NCBI GenBank assembly: GCA_003150315.1
Contig: QAML01000065.1
Span: 42,776 to 77,146, forward strand
Source of the DNA: Prevotellaceae bacterium
GTDB lineage: Bacteria; Bacteroidota; Bacteroidia; Bacteroidales; Bacteroidaceae
Direction: 5' to 3'
Length of the DNA stretch: 34,371 bases
This document shows positions 25,734 to 33,677 of this stretch, piece after piece (within the stretch, counting starts at the first letter, position 1; each line of letters begins with the position of its first letter). The position numbers and the translations under genes are program-made. The notes under the pieces were generated by a model that did not search any database, was not told the origin of the DNA, and saw only the letters and a list, made by a program, of their open reading frames with translations.

Positions 25734-26372
25734 TTATCTCAATCCTTTTGCAGCAGCATCCTTTGCCATTTTCACCACATCGGGCGGAAGTTGCACGGGA
25801 AGCGGTTCTCCTTCGTGGTCGGCGGGATCGTAGAGCATTCCGGTACACACACAATATTTCCTGCCTGTGCGCGCAAGAATATCACAATTGATGCAGCAGG
25901 GATGATCGGGCGTTCCGCAGCCCTTCCAATACTCGTCGTCCTGCGTAAGATCGCAAAGCGGCACGGGAACATAGCCGAGTTTCGTATTTATCTTCATCAC
26001 CGCGCCCTGACTTGTCAATCCGAAAAGCTTTGCATGAGGCCAGCGCAGACGGCTGAGCGTGAAGGCAGTTTCCTTGATGCGTGTGGCAAGGTGATGCTGC
26101 CTGAACTTCGGAACTACAATGAGTCCGGAATTTGCCACATAGTGTTTGTCTTCCCAGCTTTCTATATAGCAAAAACCGGCAAACTCTTCTCCGTGGAGAG
26201 CTATTATGGCTTTTCGTTCGCGCATCTTCTGCGCCACGTATTCATGGGTTCTTGAAGCTATTCCCGAGCCGCGCACTTTTGCTGCATCGGCTATTGTCTT
26301 CAATATGGTGTCCACATACTTTTCATGAGACGCATCGGCAACCAACACGTCTATACCATCATTGTAAGTCAT
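25734..26372 (-). CDS. GNAT-fold acyltransferase of the arginine operon, candidate acylglutamate synthase
   Basis: A 212-residue protein. Residues 1-145 have a GNAT acyltransferase shape: AIIALHGEEFAGFCYIES, then strand 4 VANSGLIVVPKFRQHHLATR, where RQHHLA stands at the acyl-CoA phosphate loop (R/Q-x-x-G-x-A) with His in place of Gly. The C-terminal 65 residues carry six cysteines (152, 159, 160, 163, 174, 176; GCGTPDHPCCINC and KYCVCTG), a pattern suited to metal binding. The operon has no argA or argJ, so this is the natural candidate for the first step, acylation of glutamate. I recall genetic evidence for such a role in the B. thetaiotaomicron orthologue, but could not check it. Acyl donor unknown. 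Confidence 0.75.
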   Translation of the reverse strand: MTYNDGIDVLVADASHEKYVDTILKTIADAAKVRGSGIASRTHEYVAQKMRERKAIIALHGEEFAGFCYIESWEDKHYVANSGLIVVPKFRQHHLATRIKETAFTLSRLRWPHAKLFGLTSQGAVMKINTKLGYVPVPLCDLTQDDEYWKGCGTPDHPCCINCDILARTGRKYCVCTGMLYDPADHEGEPLPVQLPPDVVKMAKDAAAKGLR

Positions 26373-26423
26373 TTCCTGTTCGTAATGTATAAAAACCTAC
26401 TATCCGTTCCTTTCACCCGTTTC

Positions 26424-26909
26424 TCAAAGATTCGCCACTATCTGCGGGAGAATCTCTTTGAGATCGGCAGCCATTTCTTCGCAGGAACTTCCTTTTTTTC
26501 CTATCACCATCACGGTGTCATCGCCTGCAAGCGTAGCGGCAATATGGGGGAAATGTTTGTTGTCTATGGTTCCCGCCAAAGCAGCAGCAAAGCCGGGAAT
26601 GGTATGCAGGATTATTGTCTTTCCGCCCTCCTCGTTGTTGAGCAGACATTCCTCGAGCGAAACATTGTTTCCCGTACTCTTGCGCATGGCATGTGTATAG
26701 TTGGGATTGTTAGGCAATATATATATCACCTGTCCGAACTGGGTGGTAATACGTATGGCACGCAGATGTTGCAAGTCGCGCGAAAGCGTTGCCTGAGTGG
26801 AACCGTGCCCCACGGCTTTCAGTTCTTCGAGCAGTTCTTCCTGACTGCTGATGTTTTTGTCGTTCAAGATTTTACGAATGAACCCCAAACGAACTTCTTT
26901 TTCTTTCAT
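26424..26909 (-). CDS. argR: Arginine repressor
   Basis: A 161-residue regulator. The N-terminal winged helix (residues 6-65) includes SSQEELLEELKAVG and STQATLSRDLQHL, the ArgR recognition region. The C-terminal hexamerisation and arginine-binding domain has TIPGFAAALAGTID and LAGDDTVMVIGK, with Asp130 and Asp131 in the arginine-contact position. Length is standard. As first gene of the operon it probably controls its own transcription and that of the genes behind it in response to arginine. Clustered TGAAT half-sites upstream are candidate operators. The GNAT gene follows after 51 bp. Confidence 0.95.
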   Translation of the reverse strand: MKEKEVRLGFIRKILNDKNISSQEELLEELKAVGHGSTQATLSRDLQHLRAIRITTQFGQVIYILPNNPNYTHAMRKSTGNNVSLEECLLNNEEGGKTIILHTIPGFAAALAGTIDNKHFPHIAATLAGDDTVMVIGKKGSSCEEMAADLKEILPQIVANL

Positions 26910-26934
26910 TCTTTCTGTTTGATTTTTCGAATTG

Positions 26935-26965
26935 CAAAAGTACTGCGTTTTTTCATAGCGAACAA
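26935..26965 (-). promoter_or_regulatory. Promoter of the arginine operon
   Basis: On the minus strand TTG (26965-26963), 20 bp, then TACTTTTG (26942-26935). Predicted start near 26930, about 20 nt before the argR ATG. Confidence 0.7.
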
Positions 26966-27002
26966 GTTTTTATACAAAAATCTTTGCATAAAAACATTTT
27001 CT

Positions 27003-27028
27003 ATTCACCCTTTATTCAAAAAGATTCA
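27003..27028 (-). promoter_or_regulatory. Candidate ArgR half-site triplet
   Basis: Three TGAAT half-sites on the minus strand (27003-27007, 27014-27018, 27024-27028) are repeated at steps of 11 and 10 bp, one helical turn. The E. coli ARG box uses the same TGAAT half-site, but as an inverted pair. The triplet is about 40 bp upstream of the argR promoter. Confidence 0.45.
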
Positions 27029-27122
27029 AATTCCGCATTTTCAAAATCTCCACTCAACTCTACATTTATTTTTCTGATAATCAGATAACATATAGCCACA
27101 AAAAGATTACCACACGCCACAA

Positions 27123-27183
27123 ATTCAACACGGAACTCAAATGAATTATTTTTGAATATACACAATTTTTCTTGCAATATTCA
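27123..27183. promoter_or_regulatory. Further TGAAT half-sites between argR and the lipoprotein gene
   Basis: TGAAT occurs on the plus strand at 27142-27146 and 27153-27157 (11 bp apart), and on the minus strand at 27123-27127 and 27179-27183. A separate 13-bp palindrome (TCTGATAATCAGA) is at 27073-27085. The sites fall in the 632-bp gap between argR and the lipoprotein gene. Which gene they serve, if any, is not clear. Confidence 0.35.
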
Positions 27184-27269
27184 CATTTTTCAAATTCCGA
27201 GGCACGGCAGCTAAAAAACAGACGCAAAAACACCACATTTCAAGGCAAATTTTCGACCCTTTCCCGCAC

Positions 27270-27372
27270 ATTGTTTTTCAAGCACTTAACACGCTCAAAA
27301 ATACAAGGCACTTATTTTAAAACATAAGGCACATATTTTAAAATAAGTGCCTTGTATTTTTCATTACATGCG
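27270..27372 (+). repeat. Dispersed intergenic palindromic repeat, copy 7
   Basis: A forward copy with weakened arms: ATTGTTTTTCAAGCACTT on the left; modules AAGGCACTT (right), AAGGCACAT (right) and AAGTGCCTT (left); TTTTTCATTACATGCGG on the right. It lies between the divergent argR and lipoprotein genes, where no transcript is expected to end. Confidence 0.8.
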
Positions 27373-27481
27373 GAAAGCTTCCGAAACATTCCGCAAACAA
27401 CTTCGTTATAGCGTCATGTATGAATCCCAAAACGGGAAAGCATGTTTTTTGTCCCGATTTAATATAAAACAACTTTTCAAA

Positions 27482-27513
27482 TTTTCGGGAAAGGAATAAT
27501 ATAATTACTTTTG
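27482..27513 (+). promoter_or_regulatory. Promoter of the lipoprotein-uppS-bamA cluster
   Basis: TTTTC at 27482-27486, 19 bp, then TACTTTTG at 27506-27513, an exact TAnnTTTG box. The lipoprotein ATG follows 28 bp later. Confidence 0.65.
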
Positions 27514-27541
27514 CCGATAAAATATATATTGCAAATATTAT

Positions 27542-28891
27542 ATGAAGAAACCAATTGCATTTGTTGTGATGTCGGCACTTGCCCTGGCATTTCTGGCGAG
27601 TTGCGGTGATGACAACAAGAGCAGTGAGCTTAGTTCGGATTGCGCAATAAACGCCATTGTTTTGGGGAATCTGTCGCGCATTTATCACACGTATCTCGAC
27701 AATGGCAAGGACACCAGTTACAGCATAACCGTTCCCGGCGCAGCCTATCCACTGCATATCGACCAGATAAACCGCCGTATTTTCAACAGCGACTCTCTGC
27801 CCGTGGGAACTGCGGTGAACAAGGTCTATTTCACCACATTCAGTGCCGACGGCATTGTGAGCTATCGTTTGGAAAGCGGAAAAGATACTCTGTATTCCAC
27901 TAAAGACACGCTCGACTTCACTTCACCGAGAATTTTCACGATATTTGCTTCGGACGGTTCGGGAAGCCGTTCATACACCATAGACATCAAAATTCACAAT
28001 GCCGACCCCGATGCATATTCGTGGGTAGCCGCTTCGCCTGCCGACAATGACGTGGCGAAACTGGAAAGCATGCGGATGATAGCAAAAGACGGACAACTGT
28101 ATCTTTGGGGCAGCAAAAACGGAACAAACGTGGTAATGACCCGCAAAACAGGAGAGGGAGTAGCCTTGTGGACAAAGAAAGACATTTCGGGAACGGACGG
28201 ACTGCAAACCAAGAGCATCAACCTGTTCAACGGTAAGTTTGTGGCAATTTCGGAATCGGGACTCGTGGAGTCTGAAAACGGCGCAGATTGGACGGAAACA
28301 GCCACTTCGCTCGTACCCGACAGGATTCTGGCTGCTGACGAAGAGTTGTACATAACCGTTTCGGGCAAAATCTACAGCTCAAGCGACCTCAAGTCATGGA
28401 AAGAAGAGAAAGCCGACAACTCCACAGCCTTTCTGCCCACGGAAAACATATATTCCGCCGTACTGCCGGCTGTGAACAATCCGAACATAGAGAACATTGT
28501 TTGCGTGGGATACCTTGACGGCAAAACCGAGACTTGGAAAAAGGAAATGAACAAGGTATATCCCGAAGATAACGCCTGGAGCTACTACCCCACCACCGAG
28601 GAAACTCCTCGCACATTGCCTTATCTGAAAGGATTCAACATGATGAAATACGACGGCAAACTGTTTTGCGCAGGCATAAACGGCGACACCGTAAACGTAT
28701 ATACCAGCGCCGACGGTGCAAGAGCATGGAAAAAAGTAAAAGTTCCCACAATGGTTCCCGCCCAAACAGGCAAACCCACGGAAATATTCATGACTCCTGA
28801 CGACGACAACCATATATGGTTGGTATGCAGCGGCACGGGAATGCTGTGGAAAGGTTATCTGAACAGGCTTAAAGCCGACAAAAGCGAATAA
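27542..28891 (+). CDS. DUF6242-like lipoprotein with beta-propeller-like repeats
   Basis: A 449-residue lipoprotein with lipobox LASC (Cys21) followed by GDDNKSS, an acidic start like that of surface-exported lipoproteins. Residues about 30-155 are a beta-rich N-terminal domain (Ig-like, ending FASDGSGSRSYTIDIKI). From about 160 there are recurring blocks of the form KDGQLYLWGSKNG, NGKFVAISESG and DEELYITVSGKIYSS, each with a Trp nearby, as in BNR/kelch-like propellers. DUF6242 is assigned from memory of this gene order. The function is unknown. It heads the envelope cluster, 6 bp before the DUF6089-like gene. Confidence 0.7.
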   Translation: MKKPIAFVVMSALALAFLASCGDDNKSSELSSDCAINAIVLGNLSRIYHTYLDNGKDTSYSITVPGAAYPLHIDQINRRIFNSDSLPVGTAVNKVYFTTFSADGIVSYRLESGKDTLYSTKDTLDFTSPRIFTIFASDGSGSRSYTIDIKIHNADPDAYSWVAASPADNDVAKLESMRMIAKDGQLYLWGSKNGTNVVMTRKTGEGVALWTKKDISGTDGLQTKSINLFNGKFVAISESGLVESENGADWTETATSLVPDRILAADEELYITVSGKIYSSSDLKSWKEEKADNSTAFLPTENIYSAVLPAVNNPNIENIVCVGYLDGKTETWKKEMNKVYPEDNAWSYYPTTEETPRTLPYLKGFNMMKYDGKLFCAGINGDTVNVYTSADGARAWKKVKVPTMVPAQTGKPTEIFMTPDDDNHIWLVCSGTGMLWKGYLNRLKADKSE

Positions 28892-28897
28892 AGAAAG

Positions 28898-29596
28898 ATG
28901 AAAAAAGCGTTGGTTCTGCTTATGGCTGTGCTTGCATGCCTTAACGGCTCGCGCGCACAGGACGATGTGGACTATCGCTACGAGATAGGAGCCGCACTGG
29001 GCGGCAGCTTTTATCGCGGACAATTAAACCACAAATTCTTCGGGCAACCCGGTGTTGCAGGAGGGGTTGTGGGACGCTGGAACATCAATCCATACATGGC
29101 GGTGAAGGCAATGCTGGACTACGCATCGGTGAAAGGTTCCACAACCAATGTGGACGATTTCTTTCCTACCGATCCCGGCAATCCCGCAGTATCGACCGAC
29201 AAACGCAGTTACAAACTAAGCGACGGCATTGTGGATTTCAGCGCAACATACGAGTATAACTTTTGGCCTTTCGGGCTACACCACGGATACCAGGGCAGAC
29301 AGCGCATAACACCTTTCCTGCAACTCGGACTCGGAGCCTGCTACGGAACAGCCGGCAAGGCTTTCACCCTGCAAATACCCATAGGCGTGGGAGTGAAATA
29401 CAAATTTAAGCCGCGAGTAAACCTGGGATTCGACTGGCTGTATCACTTCTCGCTAAGCGACAATCTTGACGGGTTCGAATATCCCTACGGCATAAAATCC
29501 ACCGGATTTCAAAACAAAGACAGCTATTGCACGGCAATGTTCTACATAAGCTACGACTTTTCGCCGAAATGCCCGCAATGCAACAAAAACGACTGA
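28898..29596 (+). CDS. DUF6089-like outer-membrane beta-barrel protein
   Basis: A 232-residue exported protein. The signal peptide is MKKALVLLMAVLACLNGSRA, cleaved before QDD. The mature part alternates hydrophobic and polar residues as in small outer-membrane barrels (YRYEIGAALGGSFYRGQLN, YMAVKAMLDYASVKG, GVGVKYKFKPRVNLGFDWLY) and contains ITPFLQLGLGACYG. The chain ends in FSPKCPQCNKND rather than an aromatic residue; the CPQC pair is unusual for a barrel terminus. To my recollection this gene usually sits directly before uppS and bamA in Bacteroidales, suggesting a link with outer-membrane assembly (inference). No enzymatic motif is visible. Confidence 0.7.
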   Translation: MKKALVLLMAVLACLNGSRAQDDVDYRYEIGAALGGSFYRGQLNHKFFGQPGVAGGVVGRWNINPYMAVKAMLDYASVKGSTTNVDDFFPTDPGNPAVSTDKRSYKLSDGIVDFSATYEYNFWPFGLHHGYQGRQRITPFLQLGLGACYGTAGKAFTLQIPIGVGVKYKFKPRVNLGFDWLYHFSLSDNLDGFEYPYGIKSTGFQNKDSYCTAMFYISYDFSPKCPQCNKND

Positions 29597-29618
29597 TTAA
29601 CGACCAATAAAAATAAAC

Positions 29619-30386
29619 ATGAGTGCTCCGCAGATAGATATGCAACGCATTCCGCGCCATATAGCAATAATAATGGACGGCAACGGTCGCTGGGCCGTTA
29701 GACGCGGCCTTCCGCGTACAGCAGGACACCAAGAAGGTGTGGAAACTGTAAAACGCATAACCGAAGAGGCTGTGCGGCTCGGGGTGAAATATCTCACACT
29801 TTACACTTTCTCAACCGAAAACTGGAAACGTCCGAGCAATGAAGTGGCTGCGCTCATGTCGCTTGTACTTACATCGCTTCAGGAAGAGCTTTTCATGCGC
29901 AACGGCGTGCGCTTCCGCGTTATAGGAGACATAAGAAAGTTGCCGCTTGCAGTGCAAAAGAAATTGCAGCAATGCGAGCGCGACACGATAGGAAATACAA
30001 AGATGACTCTCGTTGTGGCGTTGAGCTACTCCTCACGTTGGGAAATTTCTGCCGCAGCAAGGAATATTGCTGCCGACGTGAAACAGGGTACCTTGGAGAT
30101 TTCACAAATTGACGAAGAAACCTTTTCAAAATATCTCGCCACGGCATTCATGCCCGACCCGGAGCTTATGATACGCACGGGAGGAGAGTTGCGGTTGAGC
30201 AATTATCTGTTGTGGCAGTGTGCATATTCCGAACTTTATTTCTGCGATACCTATTGGCCCGACTTCAAAGAGGAAGATTTCCAAAAAGCCATAGCCGATT
30301 ATCAACAGAGACAAAGACGTTTCGGAAAAACCGGCGAACAGATGCAAGCAGAAAACCCGAAAACCAAAAACGAAACCGAAGAATAA
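29619..30386 (+). CDS. uppS: Isoprenyl transferase (undecaprenyl diphosphate synthase)
   Basis: A 255-residue cytoplasmic cis-prenyltransferase making the C55 lipid carrier for peptidoglycan, O-antigen and capsule. The signature [13 protein letters not shown] carries the catalytic Asp20. [11 protein letters not shown] and [20 protein letters not shown] are the other conserved blocks that bind the allylic and homoallylic diphosphates. The tail is hydrophilic. It lies 22 bp after the DUF6089-like gene and 50 bp before bamA, in one transcription unit. Confidence 0.95.
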   Translation: MSAPQIDMQRIPRHIAIIMDGNGRWAVRRGLPRTAGHQEGVETVKRITEEAVRLGVKYLTLYTFSTENWKRPSNEVAALMSLVLTSLQEELFMRNGVRFRVIGDIRKLPLAVQKKLQQCERDTIGNTKMTLVVALSYSSRWEISAAARNIAADVKQGTLEISQIDEETFSKYLATAFMPDPELMIRTGGELRLSNYLLWQCAYSELYFCDTYWPDFKEEDFQKAIADYQQRQRRFGKTGEQMQAENPKTKNETEE

Positions 30387-30436
30387 CAAAGCGGAGGGAA
30401 CATACATTATATATATGCCCCGCAATATAACAAAAG

Positions 30437-33058
30437 ATGAAACATATAAAGAATACAGCCATATTGATTGCAGCACTTTTCGCAGCTGCAACCTTTTGCC
30501 GTGCTTCCGTGTCGCGAGACAGCGTGATTGTTAAGCCCGACATCATTTACTCCATGCAACAGAACAACTATATTCTCGGCGGATTCATAGTTGACGGCGT
30601 GGCAAACTATGACGAGGAACTCTTGCGCAATATTTCGGAGCTGCGCGAAGGGCAGACTCTGACAATTCCGGGCGCAGACATTACAAACGTTTTGCAACGT
30701 TATTGGAAACAAAAGATATTCAGCGATGTTTCTATCTCTGCAGACAGTATCGTGGGCAATAAAATTTATCTGCATATAAAACTTACCGCACGCCCAAAGA
30801 TTTCTACGATAAACTATCACGGAGTTAAGAAATCGCAGCGCGAAGATCTCGAACAACGTCTCGGACTTAAAGCCGGAAGTCAAATATCTCCGGACATCGT
30901 GGACCGTGCAAAAATCATAATAAAACGCTACTTCGAAGAAAAAGGTTATCAAAACGCCAAAGTAGAAATGTTGCAGCAGGACGATGTATCGGCTGCAAAC
31001 CAAGTTATAGTTGATATAAACATCGACAGAAACGAAAAGATTAAGGTAAAACACATTTACTTTACCGGCATAGAGCAGGGAAACGTAAAGAAACTCAAGA
31101 AGGCAATGAAGAAAACCCACGAGGTTAATAAGTTTGCCAATCTGTTTCGCGCCAAAAAGTTTCTGCCCGAAGAATACAAGAAAGATAAAGGTTTCTTGAT
31201 AGACAAATACAACGAATGGGGCTTTAGAGACGCAATCATAACCAGCGACAGCGTTACGCCTTACGACGAAAAGCACGTTGATTTGCATATTAATATTGAA
31301 GAAGGTCAGAAATATTATCTGCGCAATGTGAGCTGGGTGGGAAATACTGTGTATAGTTCCGAATCGCTTGCCCGTGCACTAAAAATGAAGTCCGGCGACG
31401 TTTACAACCAAACCTTTCTGAAAAAACGTTTGAACGATGACGAAGACGCAATAGGCAATCAATATTACAACAACGGCTATGTGTTTTACAATCTGAACCC
31501 TGTGGAAACCAACATAGACGGAGATTCCATTGATTTGGAGATGCGTATTTACGAAGGACAGCCTGCTACTCTTAACCACGTGCGTATCAGCGGAAACAAA
31601 AGAGTTTATGAAAACGTTGTTCGCAGGGAACTTCGCACAAAACCGGGCGATTTGTTCAGCAAAGAATCCGTTATGCGTTCCATTCGAGACCTTGCCGCAC
31701 TAAACTTCTTTGATCCCGAAAAAATAGAACCGGACATAAAGCCCGATCAAGAGAACGGAACGGTAGACATAAACTATAAACTCGAACCCAAACCCAGCGA
31801 TCAGGTGCAAATATCCTTTGGTTGGGGTCCGACAGGTATTGTGGGAACTGTGGGATTGAAGTTTACGAACTTCTCCATGCAGAATCTTTTCAACAGCAAG
31901 AACCGTCGCGCTCTCTTCCCCCAAGGTGATGGGCAACAGCTCTCTCTTTCAGCGCAAACAAACGGTACATATTACCAGAATTACTCGTTTAACTTCCTCG
32001 ATCCCTGGTTTGGCGGCAAACGTCCTAACTCTCTGTCGCTTTCAGCCTTTTTCTCTAAGCAAACCGATGTAAACAGCAACTACTACAACAGTTCTTACTG
32101 GAACAACTACCAAAGCTATTTGTACGGTTATGGAACTTCGGGCGGATATTACAATAACTACAACTACTACGACCCTGACAAATATGTCAAGATATACGGT
32201 GTTTCATTAGGTTGGGGCAAACGTCTGCGCTGGCCCGACGATTATTTCACACTTACTGCCGAAGCAACTTTCCAGAGATATGACTTGAAATCGTGGCAAT
32301 ACTTCATTATCACCGACGGAAACTGCAACAACTTCAACTTGAGCCTCAGCCTTTCGCGCAACTCCGTAGACAATCCCATTTTCCCGCGTAGAGGTTCTGA
32401 TTTCCAGCTTTCTGTTGCCGCCACTCCGCCCTATTCTCTTTGGGACGGCAAGGATTACAAGAATCTCGCCAGAGATTATCGCGCAGCTTCCTATAACAAG
32501 GAGATGCAGGAGAAGTATCGTTGGGTGGAATATCACAAATGGAAATTCAAACTCCGCACCTACACGGCACTTACAGGCAAAAACAAATGCCCGGTTCTCA
32601 TGACGCGCACCGATTTCGGCTTCCTCGGTCATTACAACAAGTACAAGAAATCTCCGTTCGAGACATTCTATATGGGTGGTGACGGTATGTCGGGATATTC
32701 TTCGGGATATGCCACCGAGACTATCGGTTTGCGCGGATACGAAAACGGATGTCTCACTCCCTACGGAGCGGAAGGTTATGCCTACAGCCGTATGACCGTG
32801 GAACTTCGTTACCCTCTTATGCTCAAAGGTCAGACTAACATCTACGCACTTGCATTTGCCGAAGGCGGTAATGCATGGTACGACACAAAGAAGTTCAATC
32901 CTTTCGACATGAAACGCTCTGCCGGTGCCGGTGTACGTCTTTTCCTTCCAATGGTCGGGCTTATGGGCATTGACTGGGCATATGGATTTGACAAAGTGTT
33001 CGGTTCTTCGAAAAACGGCGGCTCGCACATTCACTTCATAATAGGTCAGGAGTTCTAA
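30437..33058 (+). CDS. bamA: BamA-type outer-membrane protein assembly factor
   Basis: An 873-residue outer-membrane insertase. The signal peptide ends near CRA-S (residue 23). Repeated POTRA domains fill about residues 45-440 (GGFIVDGVANYDEELLR, ISTINYHGVKKSQREDLE, YYLRNVSWVGNTVYSSESL, LNHVRISGNKRVYENVVRR). The Bac_surface_Ag barrel follows, with the conserved L6 motif as LRGY at about 765 and a terminal IIGQEF. An unusual Tyr/Asn-rich insert (about residues 545-580, with YYNNYNYYDPDKY) probably forms an external loop. Only one BamA is seen in the window. The two Skp genes follow it directly. Confidence 0.94.
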   Translation: MKHIKNTAILIAALFAAATFCRASVSRDSVIVKPDIIYSMQQNNYILGGFIVDGVANYDEELLRNISELREGQTLTIPGADITNVLQRYWKQKIFSDVSISADSIVGNKIYLHIKLTARPKISTINYHGVKKSQREDLEQRLGLKAGSQISPDIVDRAKIIIKRYFEEKGYQNAKVEMLQQDDVSAANQVIVDINIDRNEKIKVKHIYFTGIEQGNVKKLKKAMKKTHEVNKFANLFRAKKFLPEEYKKDKGFLIDKYNEWGFRDAIITSDSVTPYDEKHVDLHINIEEGQKYYLRNVSWVGNTVYSSESLARALKMKSGDVYNQTFLKKRLNDDEDAIGNQYYNNGYVFYNLNPVETNIDGDSIDLEMRIYEGQPATLNHVRISGNKRVYENVVRRELRTKPGDLFSKESVMRSIRDLAALNFFDPEKIEPDIKPDQENGTVDINYKLEPKPSDQVQISFGWGPTGIVGTVGLKFTNFSMQNLFNSKNRRALFPQGDGQQLSLSAQTNGTYYQNYSFNFLDPWFGGKRPNSLSLSAFFSKQTDVNSNYYNSSYWNNYQSYLYGYGTSGGYYNNYNYYDPDKYVKIYGVSLGWGKRLRWPDDYFTLTAEATFQRYDLKSWQYFIITDGNCNNFNLSLSLSRNSVDNPIFPRRGSDFQLSVAATPPYSLWDGKDYKNLARDYRAASYNKEMQEKYRWVEYHKWKFKLRTYTALTGKNKCPVLMTRTDFGFLGHYNKYKKSPFETFYMGGDGMSGYSSGYATETIGLRGYENGCLTPYGAEGYAYSRMTVELRYPLMLKGQTNIYALAFAEGGNAWYDTKKFNPFDMKRSAGAGVRLFLPMVGLMGIDWAYGFDKVFGSSKNGGSHIHFIIGQEF

Positions 33059-33092
33059 AGAAAGAATATCAAAACAATAAAAACAAACCGAT

Positions 33093-33617
33093 ATGAAATC
33101 ATTACGTAACTTCATCATTGCGCTGGCGGCAACTTTTGGTTGCATTGTCTATGCGCAGGCACAGAAATATGCTCTTGTGGATATGGAGTACATTCTCAAA
33201 AATATTCCGGCATACGAACGCGCCAACGAACAGCTTAATCAGCAGTCCAAAAAATGGCAGGCAGAAGTGGAGGCGGTGCAAAATCAGGCGCAGACACTTT
33301 ACAAGAACTACCAGAACGAATCGGTTTTTCTCTCTGCCGAGCAGAAAAAACAGCGCGAACAGGCAATTGTGGACAAAGAAAAGGAAGCAGCCGAACTGAA
33401 ACGCAAGTATTTCGCTCCCGAAGGCGAACTTTTCAAAAAGCGCGAGAGCCTTGTGCAGCCCATACAGGACGAAATCTATAATGCAGTTAAGGACATTGCG
33501 CAGAACAAGGGTTTCCAACTCATCCTTGACCGTGCTTCCGATTCCGCCATTATTTTTGCTTCGCCCAAAATAGACATTTCGAACGAGGTGCTTACCAAAT
33601 TAGGCTATTCCAATTAA
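33093..33617 (+). CDS. OmpH/Skp-family periplasmic chaperone, first copy
   Basis: A 174-residue exported protein; the signal peptide ends at AQA before QKYALVD (about residue 23). The mature N-terminus YALVDMEYILKNIPAY matches the OmpH/Skp start. A long charged helical segment (about 45-125, rich in Gln, Lys and Glu) forms the tentacle arm. The C-terminus returns to the body with GFQLILDRASDSAIIFAS. It should hold unfolded outer-membrane proteins on their way to BamA, encoded 34 bp upstream. It differs clearly from the second copy, so it is not a recent duplicate. Confidence 0.9.
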   Translation: MKSLRNFIIALAATFGCIVYAQAQKYALVDMEYILKNIPAYERANEQLNQQSKKWQAEVEAVQNQAQTLYKNYQNESVFLSAEQKKQREQAIVDKEKEAAELKRKYFAPEGELFKKRESLVQPIQDEIYNAVKDIAQNKGFQLILDRASDSAIIFASPKIDISNEVLTKLGYSN

Positions 33618-33623
33618 TATCAT

Positions 33624-33631
33624 TATATTTG
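33624..33631 (+). promoter_or_regulatory. Candidate internal -7 box before the second skp gene
   Basis: TATATTTG fits TAnnTTTG and lies 46 bp before the ATG at 33678, in the only longer gap (60 bp) of the bamA-skp-skp stretch. No clear upstream TTTG was found. Confidence 0.35.
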
Positions 33632-33677
33632 CACCCCGTACATAACGGAATATAAATAAGATAATCAACTATAAACA

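Noticed and set aside
25696..25854. N-terminal extension of argG
   Set aside because: The extra 53 residues overlap the GNAT gene and are Arg/Cys-rich with no family match; ArgG proteins begin just before the AYSGGLDTS loop.
1..27372. The AAGGCAC repeats as a CRISPR array
   Set aside because: The modules are adjacent with no unique spacers, copies are scattered over 27 kb, and there are no cas genes.
32207..33145. 312-codon open frame on the minus strand
   Set aside because: Antisense to the bamA barrel region; no promoter and no recognisable protein.
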